Source: an uncultured Roseburia sp.
GTDB lineage: Bacteria > Bacillota > Clostridia > Lachnospirales > Lachnospiraceae
Reading direction: 5' to 3'
Assembly: GCA_947642555.1 (NCBI GenBank)
Contig: CANRSX010000014.1
Span: 48,508 to 112,507 of the forward strand
DNA: 64,000 bases
Shown here: positions 8,125 through 16,756 of the stretch, in pieces
How positions within the stretch are numbered: the stretch's first letter is position 1
How the letters are laid out: the number at the start of each line of letters is the position of its first letter
The notes under the pieces: model-generated
What the model was told of the DNA's origin: nothing
What the model saw: only the letters and a program-made list of their open reading frames with translations
Databases searched by the model: none
Position numbers and translations under genes: made by a program

Positions 8125-10512
8125 TCAGTGCCGGATATCGCTGTCCGGGTACGGCCCTGTCAGATTCGTCACCGCATCGATCTTCATATCCAGTGTCAGC
8201 TCATACGCCGTGTCGTCATCCATAATGATCCGCCAGGTCTTTGGCATATCGTCATAGGGCCGGAAACACTGCTGTATCTGCCGCCCGTTATATGCCCCGC
8301 TGTTTGTCAGAAACCATACTGCCTTCTCTTCCTCGTCATAGGTATCAAAATCCGCCGGCAGATCATACTGATACACCGGGGAATACCAGACTCGTCTCGC
8401 ATAGCTGATATCCATGGACTCAATTCCCCAGAACTTCCCGTCCACACGCTCGCTGTAGCATCTCATGTAAAACTCCCGTCCCCGGTCCATATCGTCCTTT
8501 GTCAGCGCAAACACATAGCCGCCGTTATCATAATAAAAATAATAACATTCCTCCATCTGCGTCCCGGTCAGATCGTAAAGCTCCCGCAGCGCCTGCACCG
8601 CGTAGACCTCGTACTCCTCCTGCGGCATCCCGGTCAGATCCACATACCCGGTCGCCATCACACTCTCCGGCACATACAGATGGAGAACCGGCTCAATAAA
8701 ACCAGGCCGGTGTTCCCCTGCTGCCTGAGCGGCTGTCTCTGCCGCCGTCCGGCCGGACCATTCTGCCGCGCCCGCAGCAGCATCCGTCTCCGGCAGCCTT
8801 GCCGCACCGGCTGTGCCTTCCTCCACATACCGGCCTGTGCTCTCGTTCCAGCAGTAGCGCAGGATCCGCGTCTCCCCCGTCACGTCATCCCGCAGATACG
8901 TCACAAAAGGCTTTCCCTTTGTCTCTGTATCATGGCGGAATACCATGGAAAACTCCTCCGTCTCCTGGGACGGGATCTTCGTCTCACACAGCGGCTCAAT
9001 CACGCCGTCCTCACGGACCGTCAGCAGCAGAAACAGATGCTGTGAGGCCTCCCCCGCCTGTCCGACGGTAAAATCTAGGCACCCGTCTCCGTTATAGTCC
9101 GCGCAGTTTAGCGCAAATCCCTTTGGAAAACAAAGGGGATCCGCCTCCCCCGCCTCCTCTCCCCACAGCCCGTTCAGCCCGCAGGAAAATACCGTCTCTC
9201 CCTGTTCGTCTATCACCCGAAGCTCACAGCTGCCCGCATACATCTTTTCTGCACTGTCGCAGGTCCCTTCTGTCAGCCACAGCTCCGGCAGAAGCTGCCT
9301 GCCGTCCGCCGTCCGTATCGTCATATCCGCCGCTGCCAGCCGGATCTCTGCATCGATGGGTGTCCCGGCGCCTCTCTCATCCGCCTTCGCCACCGGGTTT
9401 AAGGACAGCCCGGCAAGTACCGCTGCCAGCAGTACCGCCAGCAGCGTACCGGCTTTTCCTTTCGGTCTGCGGTAGGTAAGCACATTGGTAATCCTCGCCC
9501 GGATTCCTCCTTCCCCGAAGGCCAGCGGACCTCCCGCCAGGATCTGCCGGCCGGAGGCCAGGGACAGAAGCGACGCGGAATATTCCCGCTTCGCCTCTCC
9601 CCCCATCTCCCGGATCACACACTCGTCGCAGGACATCTCCATGTCACGGCACATCAGGTAAAAGGCCAGCCATATCAGCGGGTGAAACCAGTAGACACAG
9701 GCCAGGGCAAACGCCCCCTGCTTCACCAGATAATCCCGTCTGTGGATGTGCGTCCTCTCATGCGCGAGCACATACCGCCGCTCCCGCCCGGGAATCGATT
9801 CCGGGAGATAAATACGCGGCTCCAGGACGCCGGCCACAAATGCAGTCTGCAGATTCTCCGCCTCATAAATACCGTCCCCCACTGCCCTCGCAGAGGCCAG
9901 CTGCCGCTTCAGCCGAAGCAGCTGCCAGAGATGGTAGAAAAGCAGCGTCGCCGCGACCGTGATCCAGATCCACCCCCCTGCCGACAGCAGAAGCTGTGCC
10001 GGGGAAACCCCCGCGCCGGATGGCTGTGACGCCGGCTCCACCAGTGCACCGTCAGCTGCCGTTACAGCCGGCTGCACCCTTTCCCCGCCGGATGTCCCGG
10101 GCGTCGCCCTCACCGGATTCCCGCCGGACGCTGTGTCCGGTCGCAGCTTCACGTCCTCCAGCGCCGTCACGCCGTACGGCAGCGCCGTATCCTCCGACTC
10201 CGTCATGCCATACCGCCACAGCGCCGCATCCTCCTGCAGTGCCGCAGAATACCCGGACGGCTCCGCAGCATCGCCCCGCTTTTCCTCCCCGGCAATCAGT
10301 TTCGGGGATATCACCTGCGGGTCGATCCGCACCAGGCTGAACGGACTTTGAAGCGACACCGGGCACACCAGCCGGAAGCAGACCACCGACCAAAGGACAT
10401 AGGAATAGATCTTCGGAAATTTTCTTAAGAACAGGCGGAACAGAAGAATCACCAGCACACAGTATCCCGCTGTCATCGCCATATTAAGGACCCGTAAAAA
10501 CAGTTCCGCCAT
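8125..10512 (-). CDS. BlaR1-like M56 metallopeptidase with a non-penicillin-binding sensor region
   Basis: 795-residue membrane zinc protease and sensor. Hydrophobic segments lie at about 5-29, 36-53, 180-197, 265-287 and 353-372. The zinc motif is HERTH (251-255), with DMEMSCDECVI downstream supplying the third ligand. BlaR1/MecR1 end in a penicillin-binding domain with SxxK; here the extracellular part (about 375-795) instead carries an FG-GAP-like DYNGDGCLDF and no SxxK module was seen. In this family, signal binding activates the protease, which relieves BlaI repression. The ATG overlaps the repressor stop (TGATG). Confidence 0.9.
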   Translation of the reverse strand: MAELFLRVLNMAMTAGYCVLVILLFRLFLRKFPKIYSYVLWSVVCFRLVCPVSLQSPFSLVRIDPQVISPKLIAGEEKRGDAAEPSGYSAALQEDAALWRYGMTESEDTALPYGVTALEDVKLRPDTASGGNPVRATPGTSGGERVQPAVTAADGALVEPASQPSGAGVSPAQLLLSAGGWIWITVAATLLFYHLWQLLRLKRQLASARAVGDGIYEAENLQTAFVAGVLEPRIYLPESIPGRERRYVLAHERTHIHRRDYLVKQGAFALACVYWFHPLIWLAFYLMCRDMEMSCDECVIREMGGEAKREYSASLLSLASGRQILAGGPLAFGEGGIRARITNVLTYRRPKGKAGTLLAVLLAAVLAGLSLNPVAKADERGAGTPIDAEIRLAAADMTIRTADGRQLLPELWLTEGTCDSAEKMYAGSCELRVIDEQGETVFSCGLNGLWGEEAGEADPLCFPKGFALNCADYNGDGCLDFTVGQAGEASQHLFLLLTVREDGVIEPLCETKIPSQETEEFSMVFRHDTETKGKPFVTYLRDDVTGETRILRYCWNESTGRYVEEGTAGAARLPETDAAAGAAEWSGRTAAETAAQAAGEHRPGFIEPVLHLYVPESVMATGYVDLTGMPQEEYEVYAVQALRELYDLTGTQMEECYYFYYDNGGYVFALTKDDMDRGREFYMRCYSERVDGKFWGIESMDISYARRVWYSPVYQYDLPADFDTYDEEEKAVWFLTNSGAYNGRQIQQCFRPYDDMPKTWRIIMDDDTAYELTLDMKIDAVTNLTGPYPDSDIRH

Positions 10513-10877
10513 CAGTCCACCTCCCTGTAGCTCTCGATCAGCCGTTTCATCTCCTCCACCTGCTCGTCCGAAAGCTTTTCCTTTCCGATAAACGCCGTCA
10601 GAAACTTTGGAAGGGATCCGCCGAAGGTCTCCTCCACAAACTGTCGGCTCCTCCCGCCGTAGAACTCCTCCCGCGACATTAACGCCGTCACCACCGCGTC
10701 CCGATTCTGAAAAATTCCCCGTTCACAGAGCTTTTTTAACACCGTATAGGTCGTCGACTTCTTCCAGCCAAAGCGCGCTTCACACAGCCGCACCAGCTCC
10801 GTGGACCCCACCGGCTCCCGCTCCCAGATCAGTTCCGCAAATCTAGCTTCCCCCTCCGCCAGACGATACTCCGCCAT
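10512..10877 (-). CDS. BlaI/MecI-family repressor
   Basis: 121-residue winged-helix repressor: MAEYRLAEGEARFAELIW, then WKKSTTYTVLKKLCERGIF (recognition region) and a C-terminal dimerisation helix ending RLIESYREVD. The start ATG was chosen because the family begins there; a GTG-initiated longer frame would run into the operator region. It should bind the tandem palindromes directly upstream and so control itself, the M56 sensor and the lipoprotein. Confidence 0.93.
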   Translation of the reverse strand: MAEYRLAEGEARFAELIWEREPVGSTELVRLCEARFGWKKSTTYTVLKKLCERGIFQNRDAVVTALMSREEFYGGRSRQFVEETFGGSLPKFLTAFIGKEKLSDEQVEEMKRLIESYREVD

Positions 10878-10931
10878 TCTCCCGCACCCCCGCTCTTTCT
10901 TCTCTGATACGCCGCTCTTTCCCATCACAGA

Positions 10932-10989
10932 GTCTATCTGTTATAGACCTTTCTTTTTTCAGTCTATCTCCTGTAGACCGATTTGTCAA
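10932..10989 (-). promoter_or_regulatory. Promoter with tandem BlaI-type operators
   Basis: Two 17-bp palindromes of form GTCTAY-N5-ATAGAC lie at 10932-10948 (perfect) and 10962-10978 (one mismatch), centres 30 bp apart, about three helical turns. A consensus -35 TTGACA (10984-10989) and a -10 TAGACT (10961-10966) are 17 bases apart, so the upstream operator occupies the spacer and -10. This layout predicts direct, cooperative repression. Confidence 0.88.
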
Positions 10990-10992
10990 CAC

Positions 10993-11028
10993 AAAAAAAC
11001 GGGCCGAAGAAAACCCATGCCCGTTTTT
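10993..11028 (-). terminator. Terminator of the glycerate kinase operon
   Basis: AAAAACGGGC / GCCCGTTTTT stem followed by a T-run on the minus strand, immediately after the kinase stop codon. It insulates the BlaI promoter. Confidence 0.85.
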
Positions 11029-11037
11029 CTGCTACAT

Positions 11038-12267
11038 TTAACCGATCAGCACCACCGCCACATCATTAACATTCGTCCCGGTCGCTCCCGTGACGATCAG
11101 GCCGCCGCACTGCGCAAGCGCGTGGTAGGAATCATTTTCCCGCAGAACGGAAAAGATGTCGATCCCCTTATCCCTTAAAATCCCCGCCGTGTTCCCGTCC
11201 ACGCAGCCCCCGGCCGCATCCGTGACGCCGTCCGTCCCGTCGCTGCCGACGCTGAAAATCGCGACATTCTGATACCCGGCGATCCCGGGCGCCGCGGCCA
11301 GGGCCAGCTCCTGGTTCCTCCCGCCCTTCCCCTTCCCGGTCAGGTGAACCGTGGTCTCGCCCCCCGCGATAAACGCCCTTTTTTTCTGAGCGGAAGCATG
11401 GCTGGCCGCGATATTGGACAGAAACACTCCCGCCTCCCTCGCCTCGCAGCTCAAGCGGTCGGTGAGGATCACGGTCTCATAGCCAAGCCTTCTGCACTCC
11501 TCTGCCGCCGCGTCACAGAGCATGGACACGCTGCCGATCACGATATTTTCCACATTGGAGAGGGTTTTGGGCGTCTCCCGCTTCAGACAGGCCTTCGCCT
11601 TTTCGCTCATCGTGAGCCCATATTTTTCTACAATTGTCTCCGCCTCCCGGCAGGTGGAGGAATCCGGGCAGGTCGGGCCGGAGGCGATGGTGTCCAGCCG
11701 GTCCCCCAGCACGTCGGAGAGCACGATGCCGTACACCTTTGCCGGGGCGCAGAGGGCGGCGAACCGGCCTCCCTTCACGGCGCTTAAGCGCTTGCGGATC
11801 ATGTTGATCTCGACGATGTCCGCCCCGCAGGCTAACAGCTGCCCGGTGATGTCCGTCAGCTCCTCCTTATCGATCAGCGGCTGCTCGAAGAGCGCGCTTC
11901 CGCCCCCGGACAGGAGAAAAAGAACCGTATCCTCCTCCTTTAAATCCCGGACGGCGTCAAGCGCTGCCTGCGTGCCGGCGAAACTGTTGTCGTCCGGGTA
12001 GGGATGGCCGCCCTCATAGCAGGTGATCCCCTCCAGCGGCCCTTTCACATGATTGTATTTTGTGACTGCCACACCGTGGGAGATCCGATCCCCCAGCAGG
12101 TCGCAGGCGGCTTTCGCCATCTGCCAGGCCCCTTTTCCCACCGCAATCAGGACGATCCGCCCGTCCCCGAAGTTTTTATCTTTTAACGCCGCATATACCG
12201 CGTGATCCGGCAGGGACGCCCTGATCGCTGTCTGGATAATATGTTCCGCCTGCTCATGTAATGTCAT
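11038..12267 (-). CDS. Glycerate 2-kinase (DUF4147/MOFRL family)
   Basis: 409-residue cytoplasmic kinase. It has the family layout: an N-terminal DUF4147 half with LIAVGKGAWQMAKAA and LFLLSGGGSALFEQPL, and a C-terminal MOFRL half with IAGGETTVHLTGKGKGGRNQELALAAA and VGSDGTDGVTDAAGG. Members phosphorylate D-glycerate to 2-phosphoglycerate. Start: ATG with CAGGAGAG nine bases upstream. It is the last gene of the locus led by the CdaR regulator; in enterobacteria CdaR also controls a glycerate kinase, so context supports glycerate as the end product. Confidence 0.93.
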   Translation of the reverse strand: MTLHEQAEHIIQTAIRASLPDHAVYAALKDKNFGDGRIVLIAVGKGAWQMAKAACDLLGDRISHGVAVTKYNHVKGPLEGITCYEGGHPYPDDNSFAGTQAALDAVRDLKEEDTVLFLLSGGGSALFEQPLIDKEELTDITGQLLACGADIVEINMIRKRLSAVKGGRFAALCAPAKVYGIVLSDVLGDRLDTIASGPTCPDSSTCREAETIVEKYGLTMSEKAKACLKRETPKTLSNVENIVIGSVSMLCDAAAEECRRLGYETVILTDRLSCEAREAGVFLSNIAASHASAQKKRAFIAGGETTVHLTGKGKGGRNQELALAAAPGIAGYQNVAIFSVGSDGTDGVTDAAGGCVDGNTAGILRDKGIDIFSVLRENDSYHALAQCGGLIVTGATGTNVNDVAVVLIG

Positions 12268-12316
12268 TGTGTCACTCTCCTGTCCATGCCTCTTCCCGGG
12301 AAACTGTCACAGCCCC

Positions 12317-13843
12317 TTATTCCGCTGCCTTTACCAGCTGGTCACGCAGATGATAATAGTCCTTTCTGGCAGCGGAAAGATCCTCCATCTGATACGCGTC
12401 CGCATCCAGAATCATGGTCTTTCTGCTCTCATGCGTGTACGGTTCCCAAAGCGGAAGTCCCTCCCCGTTGGGATCGCCGGTCTTTGTAAAATTCGCCCAG
12501 TACTGATTCATATGATGCTCCAGCTCGAAATCCGCCTCCGTGAAGGGCCGACTGCAGTTGTGAAGATTGCCGAACATGTACCAGATACAGGCCGAGTGGA
12601 AGGGTCCCGGCTGATCGCTTCCCGGCACCTCCCGCTGGAAGGAATAGCTGTACGCCTTTTTGTGGGATACATGATCCATAAAATCACAGAGCGCCAGCGA
12701 ACCGTTGTTCATATACCAGGCAAACCAGCTGTTAAACACGCGCTCCGCATCCGCATCGTCCGCCACACAAATCTCAGCCATCGGCGCAAATTCCGGATCC
12801 AGCTTCTGAACCATCTCTTTATAATTTTCCTTTGTCACGCCGGGCGCCCACGGCATAATCATGCTCTCCCGCGAAGTCGCTCCCGCAAGCAGCGCTTCGA
12901 TGTGGGCCTCCCCCGCCGCAAAGGCCGCCAGCGGATTTTTGTGGTATACATATCCGTCCTCACAGGGGAAGTTAAAATCCGGATTTCCCGCCCCGACCCA
13001 GGCCACATAGGCGTCCATCAGCTCCTGCGTACTCATCGCGCGAAGCTCCGCCAGGCTTTTCTTCCCAGCGGCTTCCATAAAGCGGGCGCCGTTTTCTTCC
13101 ACAAAGCGCTGCGATTTATAAAACCATCCGGTCTGTCCGGTCAGCGCGAACGCGCCGCTCTGCATGATCCCGCGGCGAACCATCCCCTTTGTCTGCGGGA
13201 TCACGGAAAGCGCCTGCACCGCAAAGGAACCCGCGGACTGACCGGCGATCGTGATGCGGTCCGGGTCGCCGCCAAACGCAGCGATATTCTCACGAATCCA
13301 GCCGATGGCGGCAGCCTGGTCAAGCGTGGCGTAGTTCCCGCAGTGCCCGCCCTGCTCCGCCGCAAGCCCCGGGTGCCCGAAGAATCCAAAAATATTCAGC
13401 CGGTAATTGATGGAGACCACCACAATGCCCTGCGACGCCATCACCTCGCCGTTGGAGCGGGACTCATGGCTGTAGCCCTGGGTATATGCGCCCCCGTGAA
13501 TCCACACAAAGACAGGGAGCTTATCTTCCGGCGTCTTCGCCGGCGTCCAGATATTTAAGTACAGGCAGTCCTCGCTCATCAGAGGCGGATAGGCATGAAA
13601 CCTGTGCTCGTAAAACTCTTTCCGGTAAAAATTATCCTCTGCACGCTTTGTCTGCACCGCGATGGGCCCGTACTGGCTGCACTCCCGGACGCCCTTCCAG
13701 GGAAGGGGCGGCATAGGCTCCCGCCAGCGGTATTCCCCCACCGGTGCAGCCGCATAGGGAACACCGCGGAATTCCACGATTGATTCTGCTACAGACTGCA
13801 CCCCTCTTACCATACCATAATTTGTCATTGCTTCATAGATCAT
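12317..13843 (-). CDS. Type-B carboxylesterase
   Basis: 508-residue alpha/beta hydrolase of the carboxylesterase/para-nitrobenzyl-esterase family. The oxyanion-hole stretch PVFVWIHGGAYTQGY and the nucleophile elbow TIAGQSAGSFAV are clear, as is SEDCLYLNIWTP. No signal peptide was seen, so it is probably cytoplasmic. The ATG overlaps the LarA-homologue stop (ATGA) and has AGGAG nine bases upstream; a longer frame upstream is a shadow of larA. Within this locus it may release a hydroxy acid from an ester before racemisation or phosphorylation; the substrate is unknown. Confidence 0.92.
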   Translation of the reverse strand: MIYEAMTNYGMVRGVQSVAESIVEFRGVPYAAAPVGEYRWREPMPPLPWKGVRECSQYGPIAVQTKRAEDNFYRKEFYEHRFHAYPPLMSEDCLYLNIWTPAKTPEDKLPVFVWIHGGAYTQGYSHESRSNGEVMASQGIVVVSINYRLNIFGFFGHPGLAAEQGGHCGNYATLDQAAAIGWIRENIAAFGGDPDRITIAGQSAGSFAVQALSVIPQTKGMVRRGIMQSGAFALTGQTGWFYKSQRFVEENGARFMEAAGKKSLAELRAMSTQELMDAYVAWVGAGNPDFNFPCEDGYVYHKNPLAAFAAGEAHIEALLAGATSRESMIMPWAPGVTKENYKEMVQKLDPEFAPMAEICVADDADAERVFNSWFAWYMNNGSLALCDFMDHVSHKKAYSYSFQREVPGSDQPGPFHSACIWYMFGNLHNCSRPFTEADFELEHHMNQYWANFTKTGDPNGEGLPLWEPYTHESRKTMILDADAYQMEDLSAARKDYYHLRDQLVKAAE

Positions 13844-15246
13844 AATGTCATCTCCTTCCCGGGCAGATCCTCCCGCTCCTTCTGGTCCTCTTTTAAGACA
13901 ATCGTCGATATTCCTTCTGGTATCACGGTAATATCGCAGTGCTTCAGACCGGTCATGGATATCGCCCGATCCACTGCTTCCTCCACCGTCTTCGCCGGTA
14001 ACATGTGAAGCGCCCTCACCGTCTCCTCCTCCACGCCGCTGACCAGGATCACCGTATGCTTCTCTAAGATCCGTGCAAAGATATGGGACTGCCACTGATC
14101 CGTGACCGTCTCCTCCGGCGGGGTTTCACGGAACTGCCGGAGGAGCTCCGTCACATCGGTGCAGTCGCGGAAGCTACAGAAAAATCCGTCCCCGCCCACG
14201 CCGTCCGCACATTCGCCGACCGCAATGATCACGCCGCCGTCCCGGCAGACCGCCTCCGCGGTGCACATTCCCTTTACCATCTGATAGATATTCTGATCCA
14301 GCGGGTATCCGTTGTTCGTCGTGATGACAATGTCCGCCGGCTGCGCCACACAGCCTGTCTGCCGCCGCACAAATTCCGCTCCCGCCCGGTGCGCCTCCTC
14401 ACAGCTGCCCGCAAAGGACGCAGCCACGCGCCCCTCCCCGTCCAGCACGACATTTACGATATAGGCGAGCTTCGCGCACTGCGCCGCATATGCCATATCG
14501 CGGTGGATGGGATTTTCATCCAGAATTCCCATACGCGCATGGGGATCATCCATAAACCCGCTGTTGTGATTGTAATGCACACAGGCGCGCGAGGCGATGC
14601 CCGGGAGCACGCTCTTCCTCCCGCCCGAAAATCCGGCGAAGAAATGCGGCTCGATAAATCCCTCCGCCACCAGCAGATCCGCCTGTGCCGCGATACGGCT
14701 GATCTCCAGACTGCCGCCGGAGGGCAGCGTGCCGATGCGGACAAGATTCTCCTGATCCTCACAGTCATGCACGACAATCGTCTCGTTTACAACAATTTCC
14801 TCTCCGAATTTGCCGGTCAGCTCCTCCCGTGTCGTCTCCCGATGGCAGCCGGTCGCAATCAGAATTGTCACCTGTGCCTCAGGATTCCCCTCCCGGATCT
14901 CTGCCAGCATCTGCGGGACAATGATTCTGCTGGGCACCGGCCTGGTGTGGTCGCTGGCGATCAGCACAATATTCCGTTTTCCCGCGGCAAGCTCCGTCAG
15001 CCGGCGTCCGCCGTACGGGTGTTCCATGGAAGCGCGGACAATCTCCCACGGCGTCTGCTCTGCCGGATCTTCCTGCCTTCCCGCACGCACCCCTGCGTGC
15101 ACACCTGCATGCACCCCTGCGTGCATCTCTGCATACACATCTGCATGCACACCTGCATGCAGCCTGTTACGCATTACGTGAATCTCATGCCCTTCTGGCA
15201 GAACTGCTTTTATCCCTGTTTTTCCATAGGGCAGTGTCAGTTTCAT
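13840..15246 (-). CDS. larA: LarA-family nickel-pincer racemase/epimerase
   Basis: 468-residue homologue of lactate racemase. Family motifs are intact: SDHTRPVP (98-105), TGCHRETTRE with H134, H201, FFAGFSGGRKSVLPG with K211, and H227. Their mutual spacing matches the catalytic residues and nickel ligand of the Lactobacillus enzyme as I recall them. A His-rich four-residue repeat fills residues 30-57 and about accounts for the shift in numbering. Family members act on lactate and other alpha-hydroxy acids. With glycerate kinase in the operon, glycerate or a related hydroxy acid is a plausible substrate (inference). GGGAGGCG precedes the ATG. No larB/C/E cofactor genes are in the window, so these would have to lie elsewhere. 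Confidence 0.9.
   Translation of the reverse strand: MKLTLPYGKTGIKAVLPEGHEIHVMRNRLHAGVHADVYAEMHAGVHAGVHAGVRAGRQEDPAEQTPWEIVRASMEHPYGGRRLTELAAGKRNIVLIASDHTRPVPSRIIVPQMLAEIREGNPEAQVTILIATGCHRETTREELTGKFGEEIVVNETIVVHDCEDQENLVRIGTLPSGGSLEISRIAAQADLLVAEGFIEPHFFAGFSGGRKSVLPGIASRACVHYNHNSGFMDDPHARMGILDENPIHRDMAYAAQCAKLAYIVNVVLDGEGRVAASFAGSCEEAHRAGAEFVRRQTGCVAQPADIVITTNNGYPLDQNIYQMVKGMCTAEAVCRDGGVIIAVGECADGVGGDGFFCSFRDCTDVTELLRQFRETPPEETVTDQWQSHIFARILEKHTVILVSGVEEETVRALHMLPAKTVEEAVDRAISMTGLKHCDITVIPEGISTIVLKEDQKEREDLPGKEMTL
15076..15159 (-). repeat. 12-bp coding tandem repeat (HAGV units) in the larA homologue
   Basis: Seven consecutive 12-bp units encode HAGV, HADV, YAEM, HAGV, HAGV, HAGV, RAGR (residues 30-57). 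The units are in frame, so copy-number change would keep the protein open. The repeat is visible in the DNA as alternating CTGCATGCA/CTGCGTGCA words. Confidence 0.93.
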
Positions 15247-15291
15247 CGGATCGCCTCCCTCTTCTGTCTCTTCCGCTTCCTGCTTTATCCT

Positions 15292-16617
15292 TTATTCCAG
15301 CTCAATCTTATCCTTTATCTCCACAGCGCCCATCCGTTTGCGGATCTGGGTGTAGAGAATGACAATCGCATATCCGCCGAAGGTCACGATGAGAATCACC
15401 GGCCGCAGCTCGCCGATCTGAATGTAGGCCGCATATAGAACGGCAATTGTAGAAATAACATTTATGAGATAAAACAGCCATTTGGGCATATGCATGGTGC
15501 TCTTCTCCCATGCCTCCGGAAATTTCGTCGGGATCATATAGCAGGAAATCGTGAGAAACAGCGTGTTCAGCTGGAAAATAATCACCATATTTCCGACGAT
15601 CTCCGATACGCTGTAATCCAGCAGAATCGGGATAAACGCAATGAGAAAGCAGATCGTATAAACCACATACGGGGAGCCCCAGCGGTTGGTCTTTGCCATC
15701 ACCTTCGGCCACCAGCCGTCACGCGCCGCCGCCAGCTGCGGTGCAGCCATATTGGCAAAATTTCCGTTTAACGTGGTAAAAAGCGCCATCAGAGGACCCG
15801 CGATGACAAAAATAACGGCAACCGTTTTCGGCCACATGGCCTCCGCGATCACGGTAAGCGTCTGTCCTGCAACCGTCTCCACCGGAAGCACGCCGGAAGC
15901 TGTGATCGCCACCACCTCATAGACGACTATAATCGTGATGATGGTACCCAGCATCGCTCTTGGAATATCGCGCTTCGGGTTCTCTGCACTGCCGGAGAAA
16001 TTCAGGAGAACGCCGTATGCCACCGTCGAAAACATAAACATCGTGGTAGCGGTAATAAAACCGGAACTGCCGTTCAGGAAAAATTCAGGATTGGAAAATT
16101 CAAACACAGCGGAATCCAGGTGGAAGAGTCCGTAAATACCAAAGATCAGAAGTGCGGACAGCAGCACATAGCTCATGACGGACTGTACCTTTACAAATAC
16201 ATTCAGTCCTCTCATATTTAAAAGCCAGAACGCGACCAGCACGACAGACGCCACAAGCCTGGGACTTAATGCAGGTACAAGACCACTGATATAAGCGCCC
16301 GACGCGATGGCGAAGGTGGCAAAATTCAGCCCCATCAGAATATTCGTACAAATGTAGATACCCCCGATATTCTCCCCGAGGGCGTTCCGGATACAGGTAT
16401 AATTCCCGCCTCTGACCCGGAACGTCGCGGAAAAAATCATGGCCGGGATACAGGTCAGCGCGCCGACGAGGATCGCCACAAAATACGCAAGCCATGCGGA
16501 GCGCCCGGTCACCCCGACCGCCGGCCCGACCGTCGATACAACACCCGCGCCGATGGTCAGCCCGATCCCGGTAAACAACAGATCTTTAAAGCTTAGTTTT
16601 TTTTCGGTTTTGTCCAT
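15292..16617 (-). CDS. APC-superfamily permease
   Basis: 441-residue integral membrane protein with about 12 hydrophobic segments. The first helix has the APC signature GIGLTIGAGVVSTVGPAVG, and NLMGLNFATF-type helices follow. It resembles amino-acid permeases, but the surrounding genes handle hydroxy acids, so a hydroxy acid, an amino acid or a conjugate could be the substrate. The start is the ATG preceded by AAAGGAGGACTTGTT. It is the first structural gene after cdaR, separated by 139 bases that contain a candidate operator. Confidence 0.88.
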   Translation of the reverse strand: MDKTEKKLSFKDLLFTGIGLTIGAGVVSTVGPAVGVTGRSAWLAYFVAILVGALTCIPAMIFSATFRVRGGNYTCIRNALGENIGGIYICTNILMGLNFATFAIASGAYISGLVPALSPRLVASVVLVAFWLLNMRGLNVFVKVQSVMSYVLLSALLIFGIYGLFHLDSAVFEFSNPEFFLNGSSGFITATTMFMFSTVAYGVLLNFSGSAENPKRDIPRAMLGTIITIIVVYEVVAITASGVLPVETVAGQTLTVIAEAMWPKTVAVIFVIAGPLMALFTTLNGNFANMAAPQLAAARDGWWPKVMAKTNRWGSPYVVYTICFLIAFIPILLDYSVSEIVGNMVIIFQLNTLFLTISCYMIPTKFPEAWEKSTMHMPKWLFYLINVISTIAVLYAAYIQIGELRPVILIVTFGGYAIVILYTQIRKRMGAVEIKDKIELE

Positions 16618-16633
16618 AACAAGTCCTCCTTTT

Positions 16634-16682
16634 GTGCATAATTGCCATCGTTACTGGTTTTATCATCTCACAATTTATGCAC
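16634..16682 (-). promoter_or_regulatory. Candidate CdaR operator before the permease
   Basis: Two inverted arms, GTGCATAATTG (16634-16644) and CAATTTATGCAC (16671-16682), differ only by one extra base and are 26 bases apart, between cdaR and the permease. Assignment to CdaR is inferred from position. Confidence 0.5.
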
Positions 16683-16756
16683 TTTTTGAATGTTATGAAG
16701 AACAAAACGAAAATAAAAACTTTGTTATACAGGACATATATTTACACACATCTTCG

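Noticed and set aside
13846..14095. N-terminal extension of the carboxylesterase frame
   Set aside because: It is the antisense-free overlap with larA codons in another frame; the ATG at 13843 has a proper ribosome site and starts the family homology.
15060..15165. Short regular repeats that could suggest a CRISPR array
   Set aside because: Units are contiguous, 12 bp and in frame within larA; there are no spacers and no cas genes.
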